A DNA stretch of 64,000 nucleotides, from the NCBI GenBank assembly GCA_009602735.1, contig WELA01009360.1, positions 889,480 through 953,479 on the forward strand, given 5' to 3'. Numbering within the stretch: the stretch's first letter is position 1; each line of letters starts with the position of its first letter. The translations under genes and the position numbers were made by a program. The DNA comes from Mesotaenium endlicherianum. Taxonomy: Eukaryota; Streptophyta; Zygnematophyceae; Zygnematales; Mesotaeniaceae. Below the pieces are notes generated by a model that saw only the letters and a program-made list of their open reading frames with translations, was not told where the DNA came from and did no database searches. Shown piece by piece: positions 9,550 through 21,211 of the stretch.

Positions 9550-11024
9550 GGCAAGAGGTACATATCCCTGAGCGAAGGGGGAGGCCGGCATACCTCTGGC
9601 CCACCCGCGTGTCCCTCTTCTGGCACCCCTGTCCTCTGGGGATCTCTGCCTGCGTCTGCTGCCAAGTACAGTCGGATCAGCTTCTTCCTCTGCTTGGGCA
9701 GGTGGGCTGGGGGAGCGAGTGCGGGGTCCAGTTGCCTCCATGACCGGGATCACGTTCCATATACCTGATCTTGGTTCCTTAGGTAGTGCCCCTGCCTGCC
9801 CCTGGGTCTCTTGAGTACCGGCTCCTCATACTTCTCCTCTGCCTTGTTCTTCTTCCTCCTCCTCCTCATCCTCCTCCTCTAAGAGAGTAGGAGTCTCGTC
9901 CACTAAGTCGTCCTGCTCCCTGGTAGACATGGTGTAGTCTACTGACCTCCCTTTCTTAGGGCGCGCTGGAGGTTGCTTGGCCTTTTGCCTGCTGATATCT
10001 ATCCGGCCTGCATTCTTCGCCCATTCGACGAAGGCATGCTTTCCCTTAGAGAAGTAGTCTCTCCCCCTTCTCCTGTGCTCTTTGGTCTCTGCATTCATAT
10101 TGCTCAGGCAGCCATTCAGCCTGGGGTCCCAAGGGGCAATGTGAGGTGGTAGGATGAGGTAGCCGTCTAGGCCATAGTGGAAATTGTCTGGTTGGGCTCG
10201 GTCACACTCCTGCTTTTTGTTTGTGACGGTCATCCACCTCCAGTCTGTTGGCTGCTGGTAGTACTGGGGTCCATGCTCAGCCTTTCTCAATTTACATGGG
10301 AACCAGTGGGGAGAGAACATCTGCTGTCCTGCTTCCCTGGCCAAGTACTCCCAGCTCCTTCTCTCAACTTCGTTGTAAGCTGGCAATAGTGTGAGGTAGA
10401 ATACCGTATCCTTAAAGCTATCGGGCCGCATGCTCACCATCCTCATGAGTCTCTGATCTCCCACTATTCTCGGTATTGGGACTGGCTTGTTCTCTGAATC
10501 ATCGGCAAGGTACCGGGCCTGCTCTGCTGTATAGCCCACCATCTTGGCATAATCCTCGTAGAGGACCACACCAGTGTGTGTCTCAATGAACCTATCCAGT
10601 GCTGCAGCTCCTTCCCTCTGTAGCAGTGTTGTCTGTTCCCGCTTGTTGATCTCTTGGGCTGCCAGCAATGCTTCCTTCAGGTTATCAAACTTTTGGCCAC
10701 CCACCACAGTATACCTGTAAGTGGCCAAGCTCTTCTGCCTATCCGCTTCAGCCTTTTTCCTTCTCTCCTCCTCTGCCGCTGCCACTTCTTCTTGTTGTTT
10801 CTTCTGTCTCTCCTCCTCAGCTTTCCTGGGGTTTTCCACTTCCTGATCCTTCTTCTTCTGTGCTTCTTCTGCCGCCTCCTGTTGTTTGCGGACCCTTTCT
10901 TGTTCTCTCCTGGTGAGGGACGTCGCCGCCAGCTCCTTCTGGTATCGCTCCATTGTCCTCCTGGCTTCTTCTGCCTTGCGCTTTCTGTCCTCCTTTTGTG
11001 TGGTGGGAGCCATTCTGCACATGT
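9550..11024 (-). pseudogene. ORF3 of element A, main part
   Basis: Family-1 extra ORF, of unknown function. The conserved ATG is at about 11013, directly after a good intron 3' end. The product starts with about 100 residues of Lys/Glu/Arg/Ala-rich coiled coil, continues with the conserved core (YRYTVVGGQKFD, LYEDYAKMVGYT, YNEVERRSWEYLAREA, PTDWRWMTV, LPPHIAPWDPRL, YFSKGKHAFVEWAKNAGR) and an acidic Glu run near 9850-9890. A frameshift near 9830 separates the acidic run from the C-terminal part (9550-9750), and element B then interrupts it. The rest of the C-terminus lies at 2249-2466. The core closely matches ORF3 of T1 and T2. Confidence 0.85.
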
Positions 11025-11262
11025 AACCAGGGCACAAGTAAGTAGGATATCGACCTTTGTCATAGGAGTTGCAGGAAGGGAGTAAGTTCGTATTAGTATG
11101 GTATATTCGTTCCTGTTTACCTTACAGGGTGATTGCTAGGAGTTGACGTAGTTGCGGTGCGCTAGACATAAACGTATGAATGTGTTTTCAGGTGTGTTAA
11201 GTGATGTATTGCTGTGCGAGGCCCAGGTTTCCTTCAGCCAAAGGTGCTTTATGTGGGTCGGG

Positions 11263-11347
11263 CTGTCCCCTCTGTCACTATGCTGACACTTAGGATTCAC
11301 ATAACCGTCCCATCTGTCACTATGCTGACACTTAGGGTTCACATAAC
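11263..11347. repeat. Tandem duplication upstream of ORF3 in element A
   Basis: Two units of 43 and 42 bp (11263-11305 and 11306-11347), nearly identical. T1 has one copy of this sequence, so the duplication happened in the lineage of A. Confidence 0.8.
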
Positions 11348-11450
11348 TGTCCCTTTCTCGCTCTCGCACACTAACTGTCATATATTTTCCCCTCCAACTG
11401 AAATGGAGACAGGAACTCCTGTCACCTTCCCGTGTCAACTGAAATGACGG

Positions 11451-14400
11451 TTAGGGAGGTGCTCCAGCCGGCCGAAGGTGGAACTGTTTCAACGTCCCTT
11501 TGGCATTAGTCAGATGGTCTTTAAACTCCCAAGTGTCCCCAGAGGCATCGTAACCCTTCCATCGAATGAGGTACTTCATGACATATTTAGAAGATCGACG
11601 GACCGAGAGCGCGTCTAAACTCTCCTCAACCTCATATTCCTCAGGGTCGCCATCCCGGACAGCGGGGACCGGTGTCGGTTGGACAGGTAACCGACCTGTG
11701 AACAGTGTATCACCTTTGATGTATGGTTCCAGGAAGGAGACATTAAAGACCGGGTGACCCTTGTATTCGGCTGACATGTTCAGTTTGTAAGCATTCTGAC
11801 CGACTTGACGCACCACCAAATATGGACCAACCCAGACAGGGCCAAGATATTTCTTGACCACACCAGGGAGGAACAGGTGCTGAGAATGCAGTTTGACTAT
11901 ATCGCCCTTAGAAAATGTCAGCTCCCGACGGTGTTGATTAGCGTATTTTTGTTTGTTTTCTTGGGCTTTGTGCAGGTTTTGTTGGACTTCTGATAGGGTG
12001 TCAGCAAACTCCTGAGTTAACTGGAGGGAGACCGGGTTGTCAATCCCTTCAGGGTCAGTTAAAGACTCCCCCAGTACATCTAAAGGAGACTTAGGGACTC
12101 TACCCAGGCTGAGTTCAAAAGGAGTCTTGCCCGTTGACGCGTGCACCGCACTGTGGACCGCAAACTGAATTTGAGGCAACAGGTTATCCCAATTATCTTG
12201 ATTTTGGTTAATATATGCTCTCAGCACCTCCTGCAGAACTCGGTTAATTCGTTCAGTCTGCCCATCAGTGTGAGGGTGGTTAGCTGTGCTGAGCAGCTGT
12301 TTGACTCCCATTAACCCCATTAAAGCTCTCCAGAACTTAGAGGTAAATATTGAGTCTCTGTCTGAGATGATACTAGAGGCAAGCCCATGTTGGCATACTA
12401 CATGGTTGTAGAACTGTCTCGCTGTTTCGAGTGCAGTCACTTTCACAGTTGTGGGGATGATAATGACCATTTTTGTCCGTTTATCCACGACTACCAGTAT
12501 CGAATCATGCCCATTGGCACTTCTTGGTAGTGTGACCGCCCAGTCCATGGATATAGTTTCCCAGCGTCGAGCTGGGATGGGAAGTGGTTGCAAGAGACCT
12601 CCCGGTGGTGTGTGCCTAGACTTATTTCTTTGACACTGATGACAGGACTTCACATATTTCAAGACCTCCCAGGGCAACCCCTCCCAATGTTTTGCCAATT
12701 TGCCAACAGTTTTGGCCTGCCATAAATGCCCACCCAGTAAACTGTCATGCACTTGACTCAGTAAGAGAGACCTTATTTCCAAGTTATTAGGAATAACCAG
12801 CCTTCCGGAAGTGGTTTCAGTCACCCAGACCCCTGCTTTAAGTCGGTACCTGAGTGCAGTAGCACGACACACACCAGTAGTGGGGCTGGGCTCAAATGTT
12901 GGGTCAGAAAGGTAGGCTTTCCTAAGTTGTTCAAGAAAGGACTTTTTCACCTTTAGTGAAGTGAGTGCACACAGGACTTTATCTACAGCATGCTGACTAT
13001 AGCTTCTTTCTTGCAAGTCAGGTCTTCTAGAGAGTGCATCAGCAGGATTTAACTTCCCTGGTTTGTAGTCGATCTGGACTTGGAGCCGCTCCAGCATCTG
13101 GCTCCAGCGGTTCTCCCTCTTGGACAGCTTAGACTTCTTCTGAAAGTGAGTCAGGCTAGATGATCTGTAATCACCTTAAAAGCTTTACCATGTAAGTATG
13201 CTCTCCACTGTTTGAGCACATGAATGATAGCTAGTAGCTCTTTATCATGCACTGAGTAATTAATCTCTGCTGGATTTAATTTCATTGACTCGTACAACAC
13301 AGGGTGCCACTCCTGCCGTACCTTACCGTCCTTTGTGGTTTTGTCAGCAGGCTGCAACAAAATAGCACCCATGGCAAAGTCAGAGGCATCAGTGACCACC
13401 TGCACCGATTTGCTGGGGTCATACACGGCTAGCACTAGGGCAGAACAAAGGGCATCTTTAAGGGTCTGGAAGGCAGCCTCTTGCTCTTCCCCCCACACAT
13501 ACCCTATGTCTTTCTTAGTAAGGTCAGTCAGTTTACTGGCCTTTGTGGAATAATTCTCAATAAATCTCCTATAGTAGTTAGCCAACCCCAAGAGGATATA
13601 ACTTTAGAGACAGATTGTGGTACTGGCCAGTCCCTTATGGTCTGGACTTTCTTAGGATCCACACTGATGCCCTCTTTACTGACAACGTGGCCTAAGAGTT
13701 CAATACTTTCTTTAAAGAAATCACACTTGCTCATTTTAGCATATAACTGATTTCGTCTCAAAATGTCCATGACTGTCTTTAAGTGTTCAGCGTGCTGAGC
13801 TTCATCTTTAGAGAAAATTAAAATATCATCCAGGAAAACTTGCACAAACGTATCCAAATAAGGCGTGAGAATGTCATTCATAGCACCCATGAAGGTCGCT
13901 GGAACATTAGTCAGTCCAAATGGCATCACGTTGAACTCATAGTGTTCATAACGAGTGCGGAAGGCAGTCTTGTGTTCATCCCCCTCAGCAATTTTGATTT
14001 GATGATAACCACTTTTGAGATCTATCTTACTGAACACCTTAGCACCCGACACGGTATCAAGCAAGTCCTCGATTTTGGGTAAAGCATACTTGTTCTTTAC
14101 TGTAATTTTGTTCAGGGCTTTGTAATCCACACGCATCCGCATACTGCCATCCTTTTTCTTAACAAATAGGATGGGTGCGCCGTAAGGTGATTTATTGGGG
14201 GAATTATAACTATTTTCCTCAAGCTCTGCAATCTGTATTTTCAACTCCTCGCTCTCCACATAACACAAGCCATAAGTGCGTTGCCAAGGTGGCTGACTCC
14301 CAGGTAATAAATCAATCCTATGATCTACTTCCCTCTTAGGTGGTAATCCCGGAGGCATATTAAAAACATCCGTGTACTGAGCAACAACTTTTGCAACAGT

Positions 14401-15233
14401 AGGGTGCTCCGGAGGGCTTACCTTTATCTCAAACACTTGTTCAGGTTGAGGAGGTACCTCTCTTAGCAGCAGACAGAACATTCTGTCTTCCTTCTGGTTC
14501 CGGCTTTTGACGAACTCCATTGCATTCAGCAACTTGCATCCTTCTGGAAGCCTCTTCTTTTCCTTCATTTGCCACTTACACAGGACAAGAGGAAGAGCAC
14601 TGGTGGGTGCCAAGTGAGTCTGCCCATCACTGGCTCCTCTCACTTTAACTGTACCACTGCTTCAACACACTTCAGCTTGATGTCTATTAAGCCAGGACCT
14701 GCCTAGATTATAAAAGCCAGTGTTGAGTACCTCAAATGTAAGCGTTTCAGTTTGAACAGCAATGCCGGAACCTAACTGGACCTCAATAGGCTTGGTTATA
14801 ACTCCTCCCGGGATACTTGAGGCATCTCCAAGGAATATTTTTCTATTCCCTTGGGTGACAGTAGGCAGCCTTAGCCGCTTAACTAAGTCCTTCTGGATAA
14901 AAGTATGTGACGCCCCTCCGTCAACAAATGCCCTCACCTTCCTACCCGCAATCATGCAATGCAGTAGGATAGGGGGGACTGTCTTTTCCTGACTTTCGCA
15001 TTGTTCTCCTTACTTAGCAAAGAAATGTTGGACATCGGGTGGAACAAGAGCATCTAGAGTGTGCACTCTCTGGATGTTTATATTGCTGATGGCCTCCTTT
15101 ATCTGGTTGTCAGGCAGGCATAGTGAATCCAGTTCAGCAGGACCCATAATACCTGCTACGAGGGCAGCTAGTGACGACTCACTATCTCTAGCATCCTCAC
15201 AGTTAGTAGACTGGATTACTGACTGTTGCTGTC
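11451..15233 (-). pseudogene. pol: Pol of element A (protease, RT, RNase H, integrase, chromodomain)
   Basis: Family-1 Pol broken by mutations. Protease [10 protein letters not shown] lies near 14905-14935; RT runs about 13560-14350 ([22 protein letters not shown]); RNase H 13150-13560; integrase 11900-12900 (H2C2 site; DDE residues in SMDWAVTLP, ISDRDSIF, TDGQTERIN); chromodomain about 11470-11650 ([17 protein letters not shown]). Compared with the open Pol of T2 there is a TAA in the N-terminal part near 15010, a TGG to TGA change near 14660, a frameshift near 13590 in RT and another near 13155 in RNase H. It is entered from gag by a -1 frameshift at 15234-15240. The copy cannot make a functional Pol. 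Confidence 0.85.
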
Positions 15234-16694
15234 TTTTAAAGGCTGGTCTTTTCTCTCGACCTTAGGCAGGTGCTTGACCGGACACTGTTCTCTGTAGTGG
15301 CCTTTCTGCTGACAATGGTAGCAAATAGATTTTGCTGAGGCTGGTCTCGGCTTAGTCCTACCACCACCCCTTCCATTGCCACCTCGAGAGGAACCACCTC
15401 TACCTCTAAACTGAATAGCATTGTACTCATACTCATATTCATCACCCCGATTATCCTCAGCCTGGTCTCCTTCAACTGCATTGTAGGAACCGTGGGGCTT
15501 TTTGACAATCTTAGACACCAAAGCGTTACTCTGGCGCTTGTGATTGAACTGCTGCTGATCCCAGGCGTCAGCATCCTGGATCAAGTCAGCCAGTTTCTCA
15601 TACTTTTTCTCAGCAAAATGACCAGAGACCTCGGATTTCAAGCCATACCTGAAGTATGCTATCCTATACCGTTCTGGCAAGTCTGGCTGTTTCATCATGG
15701 TCTCCTAGAACTTTTGAGCAAACTCGGCAACTGAAGTGGTCTGCTTCAGTGTCAGGGAGATCCTCGCATAGATAGCTTTCTCTATTTGGTTGATGACATC
15801 AAACTTCTCATGCAACTTCTCGACAAACTCTACCCACATAGGGTCACCAAGTTGCGGAGCCTTACGCTCTCCTTTCCAGTATAGCCACCAGTCTGCGGCA
15901 CTGCCTTTCAGTAGCGCACCAGTGTGCCTGACCTTCTTGTAACCTTGCAGTTCTGGATAGTTCTCCAGCCACTGCTCAACATCCGCGAGAAACTTGATCA
16001 GGTAATATTTTCTGTTTCTCTCAGGATCATAGTCCTGGGGAGGTTTTGGCTTGGGCTTACTAGGCCCTCTGCCACCACCACCAGTGGTTTGAGACCCCAG
16101 TTGGTCTCTGTCCCGCAGTAGAGACATTATGATTCTTTTGTCCTCCTGTTGGGACTGATACATGGTCGCCATTTGCGACTGCATTTGAACGAACAATACT
16201 CCCAAGTCCACACTTTGGGGTGGTAGTCTGGCAAATGCAGCAGCAACATTGGCATCTACTCGCTCAGTAGTGTCCTCAACAGTCCCTCTCGCTCCTGCAG
16301 CAGCAATTCCTGCCGCTTTCAGCCGGTCACGTATTTGACCTAGGGGTACATTGAGTTGTACAGCAGGAGGTGGGTTCAGAACGTTGGCCCTTGATGCCAT
16401 GAGTTCCTCGACAGTGCGCTCGTCAGCTGGCTGTCTGTCCCTCCTTTCTGTATCTTCAGCGGCCTTTGCTAATTGTTCAGCTTCTAGCCTGGCTCTCTCC
16501 TCCTCGGCTTGCTGTGCTGCGACTGCGGCAATAGCAGCTGCCTCATCTGCAGCCTCTCTAGTTGCAGTGTCTGCTACTGCTTCAGAATAGGTACGGGTTC
16601 CCGCTACATGGCGTTCCGCTTGGTTTTCGACATTCTCGTTATCCTGGTTCTCCATGTCTCGGGAGTTGCTTGTTTGAGACCTTGTCCTTACCAT
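15216..16694 (-). pseudogene. gag: Gag of element A
   Basis: Family-1 Gag in one frame with a premature TAG at 15705-15707 where T2 has CAG. The N-terminus ([10 protein letters not shown]) is followed by an Ala/Glu-rich helix, the capsid-type Gag domain (DWWLYWKGERKAPQLGDP), a Gly/Arg-rich box and a CCHC knuckle ([14 protein letters not shown]). The gag stop TAA is at 15216-15218. Apart from the premature stop the protein is well preserved. Confidence 0.85.
15234..15240 (-). promoter_or_regulatory. -1 frameshift site of element A (T TTA AAA)
   Basis: On the minus strand TTTAAAA lies in the Gag frame as T-TTA-AAA; slipping back one base gives the pol frame. The same heptamer is at the same place in C, T1 and T2. 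Confidence 0.75.
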
Positions 16695-16715
16695 ACAAAG
16701 AAGACTGTGATAACT

Positions 16716-16727
16716 GCTCCGATACCA
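16716..16727 (-). promoter_or_regulatory. Primer-binding site of element A
   Basis: The minus strand reads TGGTATCGGAGC just inside the 5' LTR, as in element B and the other family-1 copies. Confidence 0.85.
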
Positions 16728-16728
16728 C

Positions 16729-17449
16729 TGAAATGAATCGACTTACCAAATAGGCGATTAACAATTAATAAAGATCTTTATATCAGCAAGTAACCTTTTT
16801 GGTATTTTCTGTTAACTGGTTAAGCGGCAAGGGACAACACACTAGCAGTGAATAATACTTGTAAGTCACATGTGAGTAAACTAGCAATAATGAAGCAATT
16901 AAGTAAGCTCATACATAAGCAAGGTTAGAAGACAGTGCGTATCAATGGCTTCTCGCCTTGGATTCAGATCTCTCTCAGTAAGCTGTACAAGAGAGTTGGC
17001 CTCGTTTTCGAATGCCGAACTCGAGAGCAATGCCTAGCATATGTACATGGAATGAGTTTACTGTTCAACGGCCAGTGCGATGGCACCGCCTACCCGGGAG
17101 TTAACCACGTTGGTAGGACCTCGGTTAACCAAATCCACCGCCATCTCCCATCATCCCGAATCGCCATCCATCATAGGGATGTCATCTGGCCATTCATCTA
17201 GCAAATAACACTTAGATGCATATCGAGGCAGTTAGCTGCTATCGAGTACGGAAGTCAGCTGGCTGTCAAAGAATGTGTCAGCAAGCTGACTTAAGTTGAC
17301 TTCAGCCTGCTGCTTCCGGCTGAGTCATTAAACTGCTATTAAATATAAAGTTCAGCAGACTGATTATTAACTAGAGTTTAGCAGGCTGAACTCAATTAAC
17401 TATTATATTGAAATGAACATTATATCTACCAATATACTGATTCATTACA
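16729..17449 (-). repeat. 5' LTR of element A
   Basis: 721 bp with family-1 ends. It is followed inward by the primer-binding site and gag. The outer flank (AATTT at 17450) is unlike the flank of the 3' LTR. Confidence 0.9.
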
Positions 17450-17707
17450 AATTTGCAATCAAAATGAATGTTATAAGATTTGAGTTACACTACGAGAGCA
17501 AAAAAGATGATTTTTTTAAGGGAGAAAATACTGAAGACCTTCAAATAATTTGGCACCCGTGAGCTTGAAGATTTAAGCCCATGTTATCAAAAAGGTTATT
17601 GAAGACCTTCACCACCTTTTGCAATCCGTCAAAATGTACTTAATTTATTTTTTCTTGAAATGATTAATTTTGGATGTTTTGAATCGGCACAAGGATGCCT
17701 CTTGTCG
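17450..17707. other. Unassigned AT-rich stretch
   Basis: About 260 bp of AT-rich DNA between the LTR of A and a D-type LTR fragment. It has no open frame of note and no match elsewhere in the window that I can see. Confidence 0.5.
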
Positions 17708-17844
17708 TGCAATATGGGGTCGGGCGCGTCTGATCGATATAAGGAACACACAAGTGGACAAGCAAGATTTGCAATGGTGAAAGCGGAAATGCATGTGCCC
17801 TTATGGCCAAAAAGAAGGTCAGCTGTCAAATGTTTTAATTAGGG
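17708..17844 (-). repeat. D-type LTR fragment (short repeat copy)
   Basis: About 130 bp matching 18851-18982 at roughly 90 percent by eye (shared GGTCGGGCGCGTCTGATCG and a following stretch). On the minus strand both copies begin AATTAA-A/G-ACATT. This looks like the start of a second D-type LTR directly behind the first. Confidence 0.6.
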
Positions 17845-18980
17845 AGCGTGTACTCTCCAGAGTGATCACCTCAAGACTGTAATCTGGTAGAAAAACAACT
17901 AAAGAGTCTGGCTTAAGAGATCATTGGAAGCACATCATGATCTTCAAGAGTAGTCCTATGGCAGGGTTTAAGCTGTGACTTTGCTCACCACTTGTGAAGT
18001 TCTTCAAGTGACTGGAAGCTAAAAGAGCTTGCTCTTCACAAGAGAGAGACTAACTGGTCCTGAAAACACAAGAGGTAATAGTGTAAGCTATACTAATAAC
18101 TCTGTGGCTTACAGCTGGCATTTGTTGACTTCTAGAAAGATGTTCTTCTAAGGGCAGAAACTGCTATATTCTCCCTGCAAAATTGGCGCGGAAGGCGGCG
18201 GATTCAATGCACACAGTCACACTAGGAGGCTCTCCTAGGTCCACGAAAGTGGAGGCAAGGCAAGTACTAGCTCTCCTATTGGTTAAGCACAACACACACC
18301 AATCAAATATATTACAAGAGAGAGGATGCATGACTCTCATTGGCGGAGCTTACCTCGACCAATGCTACCTATGTAACGCCTCAAAAGTAGATTTGAAACG
18401 TAAGGAAGCTTCCTTTAGGAATGAGTGATGCAGTCACCAAGTTATAGCTCCAATGGTGCTCATAACTATGTTAATGCATGCTAAGTGTACTTTATCAAGC
18501 TTGCGGATTTGTAAGCTAATGGCTTGAGGTCCTTGGAGTCGCGAAGAGCCAAAATTGTGACCTTTGGGCACATTGAGTCACAAAGTGGCCTTTGGTGGAA
18601 ATTCGCTAGGGGCCGGTAGGTGGCGCGGACTAGATCGCGAATATCTCGCAAGACACTTGACCAAATGGCGCGCAACCTGTGCCGTTCGGAGGTGACGCGA
18701 CACTCTACACTTTAGCAATTTGGAACGCTAGCAAACGTTAGCATATGAATGCGTGAAGCAAGGTCAAAGTTGGCCCTAGGTCGATGGTCGACACATGTGT
18801 GGCTGGGCTTGGGCGACGGTCCCGACCTTATGAGTCATGACAGCTGTCATGCATTATAGGGTCGGGCGCGTCTGATCGATATAAGCAACACACAAGTGGG
18901 CAAGCAAGATTTGCTATGGTGAAAGCGGAAATGCATGTGGCCTTATGGCCAAAAAGAAGGTCAATTGTCCAATGTCTTAA
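17845..18980 (-). repeat. Candidate 3' LTR of element D
   Basis: Noncoding sequence directly following the D stop codon and a purine run on the minus strand. A diverged copy of its 18690-18850 part occurs at 42808-42965. Exact LTR ends are not clear: the start is AATTAAGACATT rather than TG. No gene is visible in the 1.1 kb. Confidence 0.5.
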
Positions 18981-18990
18981 TTCCCCCCTT
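18981..18990 (-). promoter_or_regulatory. Candidate polypurine tract of element D
   Basis: The minus strand reads AAGGGGGGAA a few bases after the D stop codon (TGA, complement of 18996-18998). Position fits a plus-strand primer site. Confidence 0.55.
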
Positions 18991-18995
18991 AGCTC

Positions 18996-19118
18996 TCACC
19001 CTCCAGCTGATGAGCTGCAAATGCTACCGCTAGCTAACTCAGAGAAGTCACTACAGAACCAGTCTCTCGCGGGGACGCGCTCCAGTGGGGGGTCGAGGCA
19101 GCCGATGTGGAAGGCGCG
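18996..19118 (-). pseudogene. Element D: second half of the PHD finger and Pol C-terminus
   Basis: The minus strand encodes AFHIGCLDPPLERVPARDWFC and a short Ser-rich tail ending in TGA. This is the second half of a PHD zinc finger: His and Cys of the H-x2-C pair, the P-P-L turn, the Trp and the last Cys of the domain. The first half (CQIC...LLCDSCNLG) is at 19849-19914, beyond an inserted LTR. Together they give a nearly complete C4HC3 pattern at the end of the D integrase. Confidence 0.8.
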
Positions 19119-19848
19119 TGAAATGACTTACCAATAGGCGATTAACAACTAATTAAGATTTTTATATCAGCGAGTAATCTTTATGGTATTTTCTATTAAC
19201 TGAGTATACAGCAAAAGACAACACACTAGCAGTGTACCATACTTGCAAGTTAAATGCAAGTAAACTAGCATCAACAATGCAATCAGTAAACTCATACATA
19301 AGCAAGGTTAGAAGACAGTACGTATCAAGGGCTTCAGATATCTCTTAGAACGCAGTACAAGAGAGTTGGCCTCGTTTTTGAATGCCGAACTGGAGACCAA
19401 AATCTAGCATATGTACATGGAATGAATTTACTGTTCAACGGCAAGTGCAATGGCACCGCCTACCCGAGAGTTAACCACGTTGGTAGGACCTCGGCTAATC
19501 AAATCCACAGCCATCTCCCATCATCCTGAATCACCATCCACCTTAAGGGTGTCATTTGGCCACTCATCTAGCACACAACACTTAGATGCATAGCTAGGCA
19601 ATTCGCTGCTGCCGAGTACGGCAGTGAGCTGACTGTCAAAGAATGTGTCAGCAAGCTGACACAAGTCAACAGGCTGACCTGATGGACTTCAGCCTGCTAC
19701 ATTGGGCTGAGTCATTTAACTAAGTATCAAATATCCAGCAGACTTAAATCCAGCAGACTAAATATTAACTAAAATTCAGCACGCTGAACTTATTTAACTA
19801 TTATATCTTAATGAATATTATATATATCCAATACATTGATTCATTACA
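19119..19848 (-). repeat. Solo-type LTR (diverged family-1 subtype) in the PHD finger of D
   Basis: 730 bp with TG...CA ends on the minus strand. It belongs with the LTR at 37421-38147 in a diverged subtype. It splits the PHD-finger coding sequence of D. The flanks (GCGCG, CCGAG) do not form a clear target duplication. Confidence 0.8.
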
Positions 19849-21206
19849 CCGAGGTTGCAGCTGTCGCAGAGCAGCATCCTGACCTCCTTGCCAGGGCTGT
19901 GGCAGATCTGGCACGCCCGGTCCCTAAACGGCCACACATCGCGGGGACAAACCCGTACATCAAGGTAAGGAAGGTGGCATGGACCACAGTTCTTTGTGTG
20001 GTCCTTGTGAAGACGGCCATCTGCACCTTCTAGCTCCAGTACTCCTGACGCCAAGGCACGCTTGACGCGCAGGATGACCAATGAGCTGCTGGTGTCGAGG
20101 GTGTTCTTCATCTGTCGTCGCAGGTACACGATGCTGCCTGCGGAAAATTGCAACATTCGAGGACGATAGGCTCCTCCACGGGTCATGTCATACCTCAGCG
20201 TGTCGCGGTGCTGGGCGATACTGAGGTCGTCCATGGCCATGGGCATCAGGCGCTGGAACAGCTGTGCACGCTGCCCGGTAAGAGCACTCCGTGTCTTAGG
20301 ACTGTCCAAGTCCAAGGCGCTCTCCGCCACGGTCCTGGTTGCGGCTGGCAGGATCGGCTGGCGTCCATAGAGGAGAAAGTAAGGAGAATGCAAGGCCAAG
20401 GAGGCCTGGCGATTGGACCTGTATCCCATAGCTAGCCACGGGAGTGCGTCATCCCAGTGGGTGATGTCGTGGGTCAAGCAGTACTTGCGTAGCCCCAGCT
20501 CAACGGTCTGCACCATGCTCTCTGCAAGGCCGTCAGCCTGGGGGTGATTACGGGAGGTGGTGCGGTGGACGATCATGGAGCGCTCCAGCAGCTTATGAAA
20601 GCTGCCCTGGAACTCCTTGCCTCGGTCGGTTAGCACCTCAGCGCAGCCGCCAAAACGGCTAAGGACCTCATCAAGGAACGCCTGGGCGATCCCCTCACTG
20701 GCCTTGCTGAGCAAGGCCACGAGCTCGATCCTCTTGGACAAGTGCTCAATCATCACCAAGACGTAGAGGTTGCCTCGGCGGGACTTGGGCAACTCCCCGG
20801 CCAAGTCCAATGACCACCTGTAAAACAGCCCCTGAATGGGCAGGAGGCCGAAGGCAACAGTGCGCGCTGTGAAGCTAGAGCGCACATGGTCGCAAAGAGT
20901 GCAGCTGCTGACGACGTCGGCCACGACCTTAGCCATGCCGTGCCACCAGTACTCAGCCTGCAGGAGGCTGAGAGTGCGCTTGACACCGAAGTGTCCAAGG
21001 GCCTCATGCACTATGCGCACCAGCTGATTGCGTATAGCATGCTCAGATACCACCAGGACGGAGCCGTCGGCCATCACGCGCCTCAGCCGCCCCTCAATGA
21101 AGACAAAGTCCCGACTACGCTTGAGGATGCGGTCGCGCTCCTTTGCGTCCATGCCTGGCACCAACGCCTTAGAGGCGATGTACTGCAGCAACACAGCATT
21201 GTGTCA
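19849..21206 (-). pseudogene. Element D: integrase and first half of PHD finger
   Basis: An open minus-strand frame of about 450 residues. It has the H2C2 zinc site (HEALGHFGVKRT to SSCTLCD), the integrase core with D in WSLDLAGEL, D in VLTDRGKEF and E in DGLAESMVQ, and a C-terminal domain with SAGSIVYLRRQM. In place of the chromodomain of families 1 and B it ends in the start of a PHD finger: CQICHSPGKEVRMLLCDSC. PHD fingers bind histone H3 tails, so this may be the targeting module. The frame is cut at its start by element C (target duplication CACGT at 21207-21211) and at its end by the LTR at 19119-19848. Confidence 0.88.
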
Positions 21207-21211
21207 CACGT
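21207..21211. repeat. Target site duplication of element C, left copy
   Basis: CACGT directly before the 3' LTR of C, repeated at 30030-30034 after its 5' LTR. The perfect match shows that C inserted as a unit into element D. Confidence 0.95.

Noticed and set aside
16935-17201. An 88-residue open frame antisense to the LTR, kept in at least six LTR copies
   Set aside because: It begins with GTG, is absent in frame or start from the C and diverged LTRs, and its conservation follows from the LTRs being close copies. No evidence of a protein.
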